DNA from: Burkholderiaceae bacterium
GTDB taxonomy: Bacteria; Pseudomonadota; Gammaproteobacteria; Burkholderiales; Burkholderiaceae
Assembly (NCBI GenBank): GCA_947462685.1
Contig: CANHPL010000004.1
Location: forward strand, 50,850 to 114,849
DNA length: 64,000 bases
Direction of reading: 5' to 3'
The notes beneath the pieces were generated by a model. It was not told where the DNA came from, ran no database searches, and saw only the letters and a list, made by a program, of their open reading frames with translations. This document shows, in pieces, positions 32,646 to 44,229 of this stretch (within the stretch, counting starts at the first letter, position 1; every line of letters begins with the position of its first letter). A program made the translations under genes and the position numbers.

Positions 32646-33540
32646 GTCAGTATCTTCATCCGTCACTGCAAATCAACCAAGAGCTCTAATCATTGGTTGC
32701 GGTGATGTTGGCATGAGAATACTACCTATTTTAGTCAAAACTCACAAAGTATATGTATTAACCACTCAGGATTCTAAAAAAAGCCTTTTGAGAAGCATGG
32801 GAGCAGTTCCCCTGGTCGGCAATTTAGATCAACGGCATACCCTGAAAAAAATAGCACATTTAGCCCCATATGTGATTCATCTTGCACCGCCAAATCAAGA
32901 GGGTCCCAAAGACCTTAGAACGAGAAATTTATTGCGCGCTCTCTCTCAAGGGGGGAAAACGCAACGTTTGATTTATGTCAGCACATCAGGTGTTTATGGC
33001 GATTGCAAAGGAGATTTTGTTTCAGAAACAAGGACTTTAGCTCCTACTAATCCTAGGGGTCAAAGAAGAATGGATGCTGAACAACAGCTTAGAGCCTGGG
33101 CAATCTACCATCGGGTCCAAGTAAGTATTTTGCGCGTCCCCGGGATTTATGCTGGTAACCGTTTACCAATTGAACGATTAAAGACTGGAACTCCTGCTTT
33201 AAAACATGAGGAAGATGTATTTACAAACCATATACATGCAGATGATTTAGCGCGAATCATTCTTTACGCTTTATATCGAGGATCACCACAACGAGTTCTC
33301 AATGCAAGCGATTCGAGTTGGCTCAAAATGGGGGAGTATTTTGACTTGGTTGCAAAAACTTTCGGCTTACCAAGTCCTCAACGCTTAACGTTTGAGGAAC
33401 TAAGAACTCAAGTTAGCTCACAAATGCTGAGTTTTATGAAGGAGTCTAGACGACTCCAAAATGAGCGTTTAATGGAGTTAGGGTTTCATTTCTTGTATCC
33501 AACAGTTGAAGACTTTCTTCAATACCAAAAAGAGAAGTAA
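32644..33540 (+). CDS. NAD(P)-dependent epimerase/dehydratase (SDR family)
   Basis: ALIIGCGDVGMRI; RLIYVSTSGVYGD. Confidence 0.88.
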   Translation: MSVSSSVTANQPRALIIGCGDVGMRILPILVKTHKVYVLTTQDSKKSLLRSMGAVPLVGNLDQRHTLKKIAHLAPYVIHLAPPNQEGPKDLRTRNLLRALSQGGKTQRLIYVSTSGVYGDCKGDFVSETRTLAPTNPRGQRRMDAEQQLRAWAIYHRVQVSILRVPGIYAGNRLPIERLKTGTPALKHEEDVFTNHIHADDLARIILYALYRGSPQRVLNASDSSWLKMGEYFDLVAKTFGLPSPQRLTFEELRTQVSSQMLSFMKESRRLQNERLMELGFHFLYPTVEDFLQYQKEK

Positions 33541-33553
33541 GACACTTTTTAGG

Positions 33554-35335
33554 CTATTTTTTCCATTGATCCTTTAATCCCACTGCAAAATTAAATACAG
33601 GTCGGTCAGTTGTGTAATCAACACGATCAGCCACAAAATAGCCATGTCTTTCAAATTGAAAGCGTTGTTCTATAACGGCAAGTGCAAGACTGGGCTCAAC
33701 AAACGCACGTAAGATTTTTTTAGAATCAGGATTAAGAAGCGTTAAAAAATCTTTATCCCCACTCGCTGGATTTGGATCTGTAAAGAGTCGATCATACATA
33801 CGGATTTCCGCTTGAATAGCATGGCTCACGCTAACCCAATGAATATTTCCTTTGACTTTGTAATCTGCTGAGCCTGGAGTGCCGCTTTTACTATCCGGAA
33901 AATATTTGACTCGAACAGCGATTGGATTGCCATGTTCATCTGTATCAAAACCTGTGCATTCCACAACAAAGCCATAACGTAATCTCACTCGATTGCCGGG
34001 TTGACCATCTTTCGGTGGATAAAGCCTGAAGAAACCTTTCATGGGCTCCATCATAAAGTCATCTGATTCGATCCAAAGTTCTTTCGTGAGCGCAAATTCA
34101 CGACGCCCCCAGTCTTCATGATGGGGATGTTTTGGCGCAGAGCACCACTCAAGATCACCCTCAAAGTTTTCAATAATCAGTTTCAGAGGCGACAAAACTG
34201 CAGTGCCTCTTTCTACTTTAGGATCTAAATCATCTCTGAGGGATTGTTCTAAAACACTCATATCAATCCAACTATCTGCTTTAGAGACACCAATTCGTTC
34301 ACAAAAGAGTTGTAAAGCCTCTGGGGTGTAACCTCTCCGACGAAGGCCAACTATGGTTGGCATGCGAGGGTCATCCCAGTCGTCAACATAATTTTCTTGA
34401 ACAAGTTGCAGTAATTTACGCTTACTCGTTAATGTATAAGTTAAATTTAACCTAGCAAACTCATATTGATGGGGCAGAGGTGACTTGAGAGCACCTGCAG
34501 TTTCAAGTTCATGAAGAATCCATTCATACAAAGGACGATTATTCTCAAACTCCAAAGTACAAATAGAGTGCGTAATGTTTTCTAGCGCATCAGAAATGCA
34601 ATGTGTAAAGTCGTATAGAGGATAGATACACCAAGTGTTACCAGTTCGGTGATGATGCGCATGACGAATGCGATAAATGACTGGATCACGCATCACCAGG
34701 TTAGGGTGAGTCATATCAATCTTTAAGCGGAGAACATGTTCACCGTCAGCGAATTGATCAGCCCGCATACCTCTAAAGAGTTCTAAGTTTTCAGCAACAC
34801 TTCGATTTCTAAAGGGGCTTTCTTTACCGGTTTGTTGAAAGTTTCCTCGGTTGATTTGGATATCTTCAGCGCTTTGACTATCTACATAGGCTTTACCGGA
34901 AGATATTAATATTTCTGCAAATGAATAGAGGGTTTCGAAGTAATCGCTGGCATAAAACTGATAGGATTTTCCCTGATGATGCCAGTCAAATCCTAGCCAC
35001 GTAACAGCGTCCAAGATACTATCGACATATTCTGTTTCTTCTTTTGCTGGATTGGTATCATCAAAACGCATATGACATCTTGCACCACCCGGTAACTGCC
35101 CATAATCGAGGGCAAGACCAAAATTAAGGCATATGCTCTTCGCATGACCAATGTGCAGGTAGCCATTAGGCTCCGGTGGAAACCTAGTAATGACAGAAGG
35201 TAGGCGATTACCACTGCTATCTAAACGATTAGCATAAATGCCTTTGGCACCATCATGATCAATAATCTGCCGCAAAAAGTTAGAAACCTCGGTGTTTGCC
35301 GAGGTTTCTAAGGAGTTTTTTATTTCTTTAGACAT
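33554..35335 (-). CDS. glnS: Glutaminyl-tRNA synthetase
   Basis: NFLRQIIDHD, RFPPEPNGYLHIGHAKSICLNFG, class I synthetase signatures. ATG at 35335; the ORF track uses a GTG at 35341. Confidence 0.96.
   Translation of the reverse strand: MSKEIKNSLETSANTEVSNFLRQIIDHDGAKGIYANRLDSSGNRLPSVITRFPPEPNGYLHIGHAKSICLNFGLALDYGQLPGGARCHMRFDDTNPAKEETEYVDSILDAVTWLGFDWHHQGKSYQFYASDYFETLYSFAEILISSGKAYVDSQSAEDIQINRGNFQQTGKESPFRNRSVAENLELFRGMRADQFADGEHVLRLKIDMTHPNLVMRDPVIYRIRHAHHHRTGNTWCIYPLYDFTHCISDALENITHSICTLEFENNRPLYEWILHELETAGALKSPLPHQYEFARLNLTYTLTSKRKLLQLVQENYVDDWDDPRMPTIVGLRRRGYTPEALQLFCERIGVSKADSWIDMSVLEQSLRDDLDPKVERGTAVLSPLKLIIENFEGDLEWCSAPKHPHHEDWGRREFALTKELWIESDDFMMEPMKGFFRLYPPKDGQPGNRVRLRYGFVVECTGFDTDEHGNPIAVRVKYFPDSKSGTPGSADYKVKGNIHWVSVSHAIQAEIRMYDRLFTDPNPASGDKDFLTLLNPDSKKILRAFVEPSLALAVIEQRFQFERHGYFVADRVDYTTDRPVFNFAVGLKDQWKK
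35280..35311. promoter_or_regulatory. Perfect 13-bp inverted repeat, terminator-like, inside the glnS N-terminal codons
   Basis: + strand TTAGAAACCTCGG-TGTTTG-CCGAGGTTTCTAA; the glnS-sense strand continues with CTTTTTG. Confidence 0.8.
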
Positions 35336-35369
35336 AGACACATATTGTAATGTGCCTTGAAGAACACCA

Positions 35370-36872
35370 TCAATCTTCTACGAAAGCTTCTTCACGGGTC
35401 TTCTTAAATGCTGGAAGCATTACGATCACTACCAAGAATGCTGCAGCGGCTAAGAGCGATGCTGAAAGTGGACGAGTTAAAAATACGGTGTAATCGCCAC
35501 GAGATAACAAGAGTGCTCTACGGAAGTTTTCTTCCATCATAGGCCCTAATACAAAGCCTAGTAATAAAGGAGGAGCTTCACACTTAAACTTCATGAAGAG
35601 ATATCCAAGAATACCGAAACCAGCAGTCAAATAGATATCGAATACTGTGTTGTTTACAGAGTAAACACCAATACAACAGAAAACTAAGATGGCAGGATAT
35701 AGATGTCTATATGGGATTGTTAACAACTTAACCCAAACACCAATCATTGGTAAATTTAAAATAATCAACATAAAATTACCAATCCACATCGAGGCAATTA
35801 GACCCCAGAAGAGAGCTGGATTGCTAGTCATCACTTGCGGACCAGGTTGAATATTATGAATCGTCATCGCACCAACCATTAGCGCCATCACAGCGTTTGG
35901 TGGAATACCTAAAGTTAGTAGTGGAATGAAGGAAGTTTGAGCAGCAGCGTTATTCGCGCTTTCTGGAGCAGCAACACCCTCGATAGCGCCTTTGCCAAAC
36001 TCATGACCATATTTAGATACTTTTTTCTCCAAAGAGTAAGCTCCGAAAGCAGCAAGAGCGGCACCACCACCTGGCAGAATACCTAAAACAGACCCTAAAG
36101 TTGTACCACGTAAGATTGGCATGATCATACGTTTAAAGTCTGCCTTAGTGGGCCACAAATTAGTAACCTTGTCCAAGAATGTTTCCCGATTTTCTTTTTG
36201 CTCAAGGTTTGCCATAATCTCAGCAAAACCAAACACGCCCATCGCCACGGCAACGAATCCTAAACCATCGGTTAATTGAGGTACATCAAAAGAATATCGA
36301 GCAGTACCAGAGTTAACGTCGGTTCCAACAAGGCCTAATAAAAGACCAAGGACAATCATGGCAATCGCTTTGATTAATGATCCAGAAGCTAAAACCACAG
36401 CACCAATTAAGCCCAATACCATTAATGAAAAATATTCAGCAGGACCGAATTTGAAAGCCAACTCAGATAACGGAGCAGCAAATGCGGCCAAAACTAATGT
36501 AGCCACGCAGCCAGCGAAGAATGACCCCATACCAGCAGTAAATAAGGCCACACCTGCTCGACCATTTCTCGCCATCTTATAGCCGTCAATCGCGGTAACG
36601 ACAGAAGAGGACTCCCCTGGAATATTAATCAAAATAGCCGTGGTTGATCCACCATATTGTGCACCGTAGTAAATACCGGCAAGCATAATTAAAGCAGCAA
36701 TTGGGGGGAGAGCGTAGGTAGCTGGAAGCAACATCGCAATGGTTGCAATTGGTCCGAGTCCAGGTAAAACCCCAATAAGAGTTCCAAGAACACAGCCAAT
36801 AAAGCAATAGGCTAAGTTTTGTAGAGTAAAGGCTGTAGCAAAGCCTAGGGAGAGATTACTTAACAGATCCAT
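35370..36872 (-). CDS. tctA: Tripartite tricarboxylate transporter, large permease TctA
   Basis: Multi-TM; GVLPGLGPIATIAMLLPATYALPP, YGAQYGGSTTAILINIPGE. Confidence 0.95.
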   Translation of the reverse strand: MDLLSNLSLGFATAFTLQNLAYCFIGCVLGTLIGVLPGLGPIATIAMLLPATYALPPIAALIMLAGIYYGAQYGGSTTAILINIPGESSSVVTAIDGYKMARNGRAGVALFTAGMGSFFAGCVATLVLAAFAAPLSELAFKFGPAEYFSLMVLGLIGAVVLASGSLIKAIAMIVLGLLLGLVGTDVNSGTARYSFDVPQLTDGLGFVAVAMGVFGFAEIMANLEQKENRETFLDKVTNLWPTKADFKRMIMPILRGTTLGSVLGILPGGGAALAAFGAYSLEKKVSKYGHEFGKGAIEGVAAPESANNAAAQTSFIPLLTLGIPPNAVMALMVGAMTIHNIQPGPQVMTSNPALFWGLIASMWIGNFMLIILNLPMIGVWVKLLTIPYRHLYPAILVFCCIGVYSVNNTVFDIYLTAGFGILGYLFMKFKCEAPPLLLGFVLGPMMEENFRRALLLSRGDYTVFLTRPLSASLLAAAAFLVVIVMLPAFKKTREEAFVED

Positions 36873-36919
36873 TTGATAGTTCTTTCTTTAATAGGTATTT
36901 GTTTGTATGGACAGATTGA

Positions 36920-37387
36920 TTAGCCGACTAGGAATGGAGGCCATACTGGGAACTGAAGTTTGAGGCCCCATACGAATGCTCCATAGCAAATACCAATCAA
37001 AATGATAGAGCTCACTAGAGTTTGCTTCCAATTAAATTCATGACTTGCTAAAGCCGAGAAATAAACTAATATGATGATAGATAAAATCAGACCTAAATAT
37101 TGAAGAATCACGGCAAATAAAATAACAGCGCCAGTAATCCAAAGTACAGTCTTCCAATCCCATTTTCCAAGGTCATGCTCTTCACTGCTTGCAGCTAAAG
37201 ACTTTACTAAAACGATGAGACCAAGCAGTCCAAGAAGCACGCCCAACCAAAATGGAAAATAACCCGAACCCATTTTTGCTGCCGTACCCATTTGATAGCC
37301 TCGAGCAAGTATTGCGAAAAATGCTCCAAATGCAATAAACATTAAACCTGAGGCAAAGTCTTTCTTATCTTTTATTCTCAATTCCAA
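36920..37387 (-). CDS. tctB: Tripartite tricarboxylate transporter, small permease TctB
   Basis: Four-TM protein of TctB size immediately upstream of tctA; FASGLMFIAFGAFFAILARGY...MGSGYFPFWLG. Confidence 0.9.
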   Translation of the reverse strand: MELRIKDKKDFASGLMFIAFGAFFAILARGYQMGTAAKMGSGYFPFWLGVLLGLLGLIVLVKSLAASSEEHDLGKWDWKTVLWITGAVILFAVILQYLGLILSIIILVYFSALASHEFNWKQTLVSSIILIGICYGAFVWGLKLQFPVWPPFLVG

Positions 37388-37499
37388 CTCCTAAATAATT
37401 GTTTTAATAACGATGAGTGATTGTAAGTTTAATTTTCCTGATTCACCCTAAGGGTTTCCCCTTATTCTCGAGATTAAACCACATGTATAGTGTGAGTTT

Positions 37500-37527
37500 T
37501 TGGCAATTCGCACCAAAATGAGATAAT
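37500..37527 (+). promoter_or_regulatory. Candidate sigma70 promoter of alaS
   Basis: TTGGCA (37500-37505), 16-nt spacer, GATAAT (37522-37527). Confidence 0.5.
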
Positions 37528-37534
37528 ACCGTTT

Positions 37535-40177
37535 ATGAAAGTAAATGAAATTAGACAAAGTTTTTTGGATTTTTTTGCATCCAAAGGGCATCAAATTATA
37601 AGCTCAAGTCCAGTTGTTCCTGGAGATGATCCGACATTGTTATTTACCAATGCCGGAATGAATCAATTTAAAGATGTCTTCTTAGGATTTGATAAAAGGC
37701 CATATACGAGGGCAACCACCGCTCAAAAGTGTATTCGTGCCGGTGGTAAACATAATGATTTAGATAATGTTGGTTACACGGCTAGGCACCACACTTTCTT
37801 TGAAATGTTAGGCAACTTTTCTTTTGGCGATTATTTCAAAGAAGATGCTATTCAATATGCTTGGGAATTGTTGACCGAAGTTTTCAAACTTCCTAAAGAG
37901 AAGTTGCTGGTGACGATTTATCAAGATGACGAAGATGCGTATGATATTTGGACAAAAAAAATAGGAGTGCCAGCAAATCGAGTCATTCGAATAGGTGATA
38001 ACAAAGGTTCTCGATACGCTTCAGATAATTTTTGGATGATGGGTGATACGGGACCTTGCGGACCGTGTACTGAGATTTTTTACGATCATGGTGAAGATAT
38101 CCCTGGCGGCCCCCCCGGCAGTCCTGAAGAAGATGGTGATCGCTTCATCGAGATTTGGAACAATGTGTTTATGCAATTTAATCGTGATGAAAATGGTGTC
38201 ATGCACCCTTTGCCCAAGAAGAGCGTTGATACAGGTATGGGCTTAGAAAGGATTTCTGCGGTTTTACAGCATGTCCACTCCAATTATGAAATCGATTTAT
38301 TTGTTAATTTGATTGCTGCCGCTAAGTTAAGCGTTGAATCTGCGGGTGGGGAACAGGTTGATCTAAAAAGCCCATCATTAAGAGTGATTGCAGATCATAT
38401 TCGAGCATGTAGTTTTACCGTACTAGATGGTGTTATTCCTGGAAACGCAGGTCGTGGCTACGTCTTAAGAAGAATTACGCGTCGCGCAATCCGTCATGGA
38501 TATAAGCTTGGTGCTCGAACACCTTTCTTTTATCGTTTAGTGTCCGCCTTGGCAAAGGAAATGGGACAGGCATATCCTGATTTGTTGAGACAACAAGAAA
38601 AAATTACTGAAGTCATCAAACAAGAAGAAGAACGCTTTTTCCAAACTATCGCTAATGGTATGGAAATTTTGGAACAAGCCTTATCTGAATTAGGAACAAA
38701 CTCTCTTACTCAATCATTAGATGGGGCTATTGCTTTCAAATTACACGATACGTTTGGCTTCCCGCTCGATTTAACCGCTGATGTTTGTAGAGAAAGAAAT
38801 CTTCAAGTAGATGAGGTTGGTTTTGATTTAGCTATGAATCAACAGCGAAGCTTGGCTAGAGCTGCTGGTAAATTTAAAATGGCTCAGGGATTGGAGTACA
38901 AAGGTATCCCTACCGAGTTTTTGGGTTATGATCATTTGTCCATTGAAAGGGCAACCGTTCAAGCAATCTATATCGATGGCTCACAAGTGGCTGAATTAAA
39001 GAGTGGAGAAGATGCTGTTATTGTTCTCGATCAAACGCCTTTTTATGCAGAGTCTGGCGGACAAATTGGTGATCAAGGTGAGTTAAGGAATCAATCAGCA
39101 CTCTTTCAGGTTGACGATACGATGAAAATTCAGGCAGATGTATTTGGTCATCAAGGTCGATTACTCGAAGGCACACTTAAACTTGGTGATGTGCTTCATC
39201 CCAAAGTAGATCAAATAGCACGCGTTGCAACCACTCGTAATCATAGTGCTACGCATCTGATGCATAAAGCATTACGAGAAGTTTTGGGAATTCATGTCCA
39301 ACAAAAAGGTTCTTTAGTCGATACTGAAAAAACCCGTTTTGACTTTACGCATAATGTACCTGTAACGCGTGATGAAATAGTAAGAATTGAGCAAATTGTC
39401 AATACTGAGATTTTGCTAAATGCTATCAGCTCAGCCAAATCAATGAGCATTGATGATGCTCAAAAAACGGGTGCCATGATGTTGTTCGGAGAAAAATATG
39501 GCGATGTGGTCCGTGTTTTAGAAATCGGTAGTTCAAAAGAGTTATGTGGCGGCACGCACGTCGACCGCACAGGTGATATTGGTTTATTTAAGATTGTTTC
39601 TGAGAGCGGTGTGGCAGCAGGTATCAGGCGGATCGAAGCGATTACTGGTGAAAACGCACTCAATAGAATACAAAAATTAGATCAACAAATTCATCAAATT
39701 GCCGGAGCTTTAAAAACCCACCCGGAAGAAGTGCAACATCGCATTGAACAGTTGCAAGATCACGTTAAGGTATTAGAAAAAGATCTGGAGCGATTTAAAT
39801 CGAAGATGGCGGCGAGTCAAGGTGAAGAACTTCTTTCAAAAGTGGTATTGATAAATAATGTTAGTACTTTGGTCGCGAAACTAGATGGTTTAGATGTCAA
39901 GAGCTTGCGTGAAACTTTAGACCAAATTAAAAATAAGATGCATTCTGGAGTTGTGGTGTTAGCTACCGTTCAAGATGACAAGGTTCAAATTGTGGCTGGT
40001 ATAACCCAAGACTTAACTAGTCGAGTTAAAGCGGGTGATCTTGTGAACCATATTGCTATGCAAGTTGGTGGTAAGGGCGGCGGCAAGCCAGATATGGCGA
40101 TGGCTGGCGGAAATCAGCCACAACTATTACCCCAAGCACTAGCAAGTGTTGAACATTGGTTAAAGGAGCATTTATGA
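37535..40177 (+). CDS. alaS: Alanyl-tRNA synthetase
   Basis: [45 protein letters not shown]. Confidence 0.98.
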   Translation: MKVNEIRQSFLDFFASKGHQIISSSPVVPGDDPTLLFTNAGMNQFKDVFLGFDKRPYTRATTAQKCIRAGGKHNDLDNVGYTARHHTFFEMLGNFSFGDYFKEDAIQYAWELLTEVFKLPKEKLLVTIYQDDEDAYDIWTKKIGVPANRVIRIGDNKGSRYASDNFWMMGDTGPCGPCTEIFYDHGEDIPGGPPGSPEEDGDRFIEIWNNVFMQFNRDENGVMHPLPKKSVDTGMGLERISAVLQHVHSNYEIDLFVNLIAAAKLSVESAGGEQVDLKSPSLRVIADHIRACSFTVLDGVIPGNAGRGYVLRRITRRAIRHGYKLGARTPFFYRLVSALAKEMGQAYPDLLRQQEKITEVIKQEEERFFQTIANGMEILEQALSELGTNSLTQSLDGAIAFKLHDTFGFPLDLTADVCRERNLQVDEVGFDLAMNQQRSLARAAGKFKMAQGLEYKGIPTEFLGYDHLSIERATVQAIYIDGSQVAELKSGEDAVIVLDQTPFYAESGGQIGDQGELRNQSALFQVDDTMKIQADVFGHQGRLLEGTLKLGDVLHPKVDQIARVATTRNHSATHLMHKALREVLGIHVQQKGSLVDTEKTRFDFTHNVPVTRDEIVRIEQIVNTEILLNAISSAKSMSIDDAQKTGAMMLFGEKYGDVVRVLEIGSSKELCGGTHVDRTGDIGLFKIVSESGVAAGIRRIEAITGENALNRIQKLDQQIHQIAGALKTHPEEVQHRIEQLQDHVKVLEKDLERFKSKMAASQGEELLSKVVLINNVSTLVAKLDGLDVKSLRETLDQIKNKMHSGVVVLATVQDDKVQIVAGITQDLTSRVKAGDLVNHIAMQVGGKGGGKPDMAMAGGNQPQLLPQALASVEHWLKEHL

Positions 40178-40410
40178 CACCAGAACAAGTTGATAAAGAG
40201 TTAGATTGTATGGGTATGATCTGCCCGTTACCTGTGCTTCGCACCAAGAAGGCATTAGCTGATATGCAAACCGGTCAAGTATTAAAAGTAGTCGCAAATG
40301 ATCGTGGTGCTGAACAGGATATCCCGATGTTTGCAAAACAAACAGGTAACGAATTGCTTGGTGCAGAAAAGCAGGATGAAACCTTTACTTTTTATTTAAA
40401 GCGTCGTTGA
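40174..40410 (+). CDS. TusA-family sulfurtransferase/sulfur carrier
   Basis: [20 protein letters not shown], the CPxP motif of TusA/SirA proteins; ATGA overlap with alaS. Confidence 0.9.
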   Translation: MTPEQVDKELDCMGMICPLPVLRTKKALADMQTGQVLKVVANDRGAEQDIPMFAKQTGNELLGAEKQDETFTFYLKRR

Positions 40411-40414
40411 ATTT

Positions 40415-41281
40415 TTAACGGTTTTTTAAAAAGTGGGCAAAATCAGCGCCAACTTCAGGATGATTTAAAGCAAACTCAACGGTCGCCTTTAAATAACCTA
40501 ATTTGCTACCGCAGTCATAACGAATACCTTCATATTCATATGCTAGTACTTGTTCTTTTTGGATTAAAGACTGAATCGCATCCGTTAATTGATACTCGCC
40601 ACCAGCACCTAAAGATAAATTTCGAATATGACTAAAAATATTCGCCGTTAACACATACCTTCCAACAACACCCATATTGGAAGGAGCATCTTCAGGAGCA
40701 GGTTTTTCTACGATGCCATTCAGTTTGTAGATATTTTCATCCCATTTTTTCCCTTCAATCACACCATAAGATCTACTTTGTTCTTTAGTAATTTCTTCCA
40801 CACCAATAATCGAGCAACGGTAGTGATTAAATAATTGAATCATTTGGCCCAAAACGGGTTGTTTGCCCGTCAATAAATCATCTGCCAAAATGACAGCGAA
40901 GGGGTCATTCCCAACCAATTTCTCGGCACATAAAATGGCATGACCGAGACCAAGCGCCTCTGATTGTCTAACATAGACACAATCGACATGACTTGGTTTA
41001 ATGTTTTGCACAATCTCAAGCAAATCTTTTTTATTTTTATGCTCAAGTTCATTTTCTAACTCATAAGCTTTATCGAAATGGTCTTCAATTGCTCTTTTGG
41101 AACGCCCAGTTACAAAAATGAGTTCAGTAATGCCAGCAGCAATCGCTTCTTCAACTGCATATTGAATAAGAGGTTTATCAACGATGGTTAACATTTCTTT
41201 TGGCATAGCCTTAGTGGCTGGTAAAAAACGAGTACCTAAACCAGCGACAGGAAAGACTGCTTTAAAGATATTAGTATTCAT
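40415..41281 (-). CDS. galU: UTP-glucose-1-phosphate uridylyltransferase
   Basis: [39 protein letters not shown]. Confidence 0.96.
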   Translation of the reverse strand: MNTNIFKAVFPVAGLGTRFLPATKAMPKEMLTIVDKPLIQYAVEEAIAAGITELIFVTGRSKRAIEDHFDKAYELENELEHKNKKDLLEIVQNIKPSHVDCVYVRQSEALGLGHAILCAEKLVGNDPFAVILADDLLTGKQPVLGQMIQLFNHYRCSIIGVEEITKEQSRSYGVIEGKKWDENIYKLNGIVEKPAPEDAPSNMGVVGRYVLTANIFSHIRNLSLGAGGEYQLTDAIQSLIQKEQVLAYEYEGIRYDCGSKLGYLKATVEFALNHPEVGADFAHFLKNR

Positions 41282-41293
41282 ATTGTTGTAATT

Positions 41294-44193
41294 TCAAGAT
41301 GATTGAAGACGTTCTAATTGAAGGCGCAGCTTTTCTATAAGTATATTGAAATCATTTAAACGTTGTTGCTCTTGCGCGACCACATCTGGAGGGGCGCGGT
41401 CCACAAAACTCTGATTGCTAAGTTTTGCATTCGCTTTGGCTATTTCTGATTCTAAACGAGAAATTTCTTTTCCAAGCCTAATTCTTTCTGCGGCAATATC
41501 CACCTCAACCTCTAACAACAAACGATGGTTGTTAACGATCACGACTGGCGCATGAGTAGCTTTTTCATCAATCAAAGCTCCCGTTGAATCAATTACTACA
41601 TTGGATAGCTTGGCTAAATTTAAAAGATATGGAGTATAGGCCTTTAGAAGCTCTTCATTTCCTTGAACAATCAAGGGTACTTTGGTCGCTGGTGAGATTT
41701 GCATTTCACCTCGCAGGTTTCTGCAGGCATCAACTAACTGCTTCAATTCTTTGACCCATTGTTCACTGGATTCATCAATTTTCTCTAATTGAGCCATTGG
41801 GTACGGTTGCAGTGCAATCGATTGCAGTGGACAAAGGGCTAAATCCTTACCCGATTTTGGCGCAACGGTTTGCCAAAGTTCTTCAGTAATAAAAGGGATC
41901 AAAGGGTGAGCTAAGCGCAAAATTGTTTCCAAAACCCGGAGTAAAGTTCTTCTTGTGCCACGTTGATTCGCAGCAGAGCCCTGTTGGAGTTGTACTTTTG
42001 CTAGCTCTAGGTACCAATCGCAATATTCATCCCAAACAAATTGATAGAGAGACGCCGCAATTAGATCAAACCGATATTCCGCAAAACCGCGATTAATATC
42101 TGCTTCGACTCTTTGTAATTCAGAAACAATCCAACGATCTGCAGGAGAGAAGTGAAGATAGCCCTCCGGACCGCAATTGCCGATGCATGGTGCAACACCA
42201 TTTTCTTCGGGACCATCTGGGCAATTCATCAGCACAAAGCGCGAAGCATTCCATAATTTATTACAAAAATTACGATAACCCTCGCAGCGCTTTTGATCAA
42301 AGTTGATGTTTCTACCTAAGGTTGCCATTGATGCAAAGGTAAATCGCAAAGCATCTGTGCCAAAAGGAGGAATTCCTTCTGGAAATTCTTTTTTTGTCTT
42401 TTTGGTAATTGATTCAGCTTGCTTAGGGTTCATGAGCCCTTGAGTCCGTTTTTTTAATAACTCCTCAAGCGTAATACCGTCAATGAGATCTAATGGGTCC
42501 AAGGTATTTCCCTTAGACTTACTCATTTTTTGACCTTCTGAGTCACGAACTAAGCCATGCACATACACTTTCTTAAAGGGCACTTTGCCTGTGAAATGGC
42601 AGGTCATCATGACCATACGCGCTACCCAAAAGAAAATGATGTCAAACCCAGTAACTAAAACTGTTGAAGGTAAAAAATGATCTAATAATTCAGTTTTTTT
42701 AGGCCACCCTAAAGAAGAAAAAGGAACTAGTGCGGAGCTAAACCAAGTATCAAGAACGTCAGGATCCCTAACTAGTTTGCCAGTGTATGACTCATGGCGC
42801 GCTTTTTCCTGAGCTTCTTCGAGAGATCTGGCAACAATGAAGGAACCGTCTTCTTTGTACCATGCTGGAATTTGATGACCCCACCATAATTGTCTTGAAA
42901 TACACCAATCTTGAATATTTTCTAACCAACCACTGTAGGTACTATTCCAATTGTCAGGAACCAAAGCTATATCACCATTTTTAACAGCCGCGAGGGCTGC
43001 ACTAGCAATTGATTCACCAGGCATATATTGATTCGCTGAAGATGGTTTTGACATCGCCACAAACCACTGGTCAGTCAACATTGGCTCAATCACACTTTGC
43101 GTACGATCACCGCGAGGTACCATTAAGGTATGGGGTACGACAGCATTTAAAAGTCCCGCGTCTTCTAGGTCAGAGACAATTTTTTTACGAGCATCAAAGC
43201 GATCAAGGCCCCTGAAGGCTATTGGGGCCTGATCATTAATTTTGGCATCTAAGGTCAAGATGTTTATCAGGGGTAATTGATGACGTTGACCAACAGCATA
43301 GTCATTGAAATCATGAGCGGGTGTAACTTTGACAACACCCGTACCAAAACTCATATCCACATAATCATCGGCAATGATGGGAACGGTTCGATTACATAAA
43401 GGTAAGATCACCGATTGACCGATCAGGTGTTGATATCTTTCATCATCCGGGTGCACCATAACGGCCACATCGCCTAGCATCGTTTCTGGCCTTGTTGTGG
43501 CAACGGTAAGACTACCCGACCCATCTTCTAATGGGTATTGAATTTGCCACATAAAACCTTGCTCTTCAACACTCTCAACTTCAAGGTCAGAGACAGCTGT
43601 TCCGAGTACGGGATCCCAATTAACTAGCCGTTTACCACGATAAATTAGCCCTTGATCATAAAGCGAGACAAAAACCTCAATAACGGCTTCAGACATAGCT
43701 GGATTCATGGTGAAATACTCATGATTCCAATCGATCGAAGCGCCCATCCGTCTAATTTGTTTTGTGATTGTCGAGCCAGATTCCTCTTTCCAAGCCCAAA
43801 CTTTTTCAAGGAACTTTTCACGCCCTAAATCATGACGAGATATTTTTTTTGCATCTAATTGACGTTCAACTACAATTTGGGTAGCAATCCCAGCATGGTC
43901 TGTTCCTGGTACCCAAAGGGTATTTTGCCCCCGCATTCGGGCATGCCTTGTAAGTCCATCCATAATGGTTTGGTTAAAAGCGTGCCCCATGTGCAAAGTA
44001 CCTGTAACATTAGGGGGTGGCAATTGGATACAAAAATTATCCCGATCAGATTGAATATCAACTGCGCCGATATTTTTTTTTGCCCAGATTTCCAAAAGGA
44101 GTTGTTCAACCTTATGGGGTTCAAATGCTTTTGCTAAATCAACAGTTGGAGGCTGAGAACTACTAGAGTGTTTATTTTCATTTATAGACATAT
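41294..44193 (-). CDS. valS: Valyl-tRNA synthetase
   Basis: [35 protein letters not shown]-terminal coiled-coil. Start placed at MSINENK (44193). Confidence 0.97.
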
Positions 44194-44229
44194 GTCTCAA
44201 ATTATAATTTGGTATTTAAATAAAGTTAC

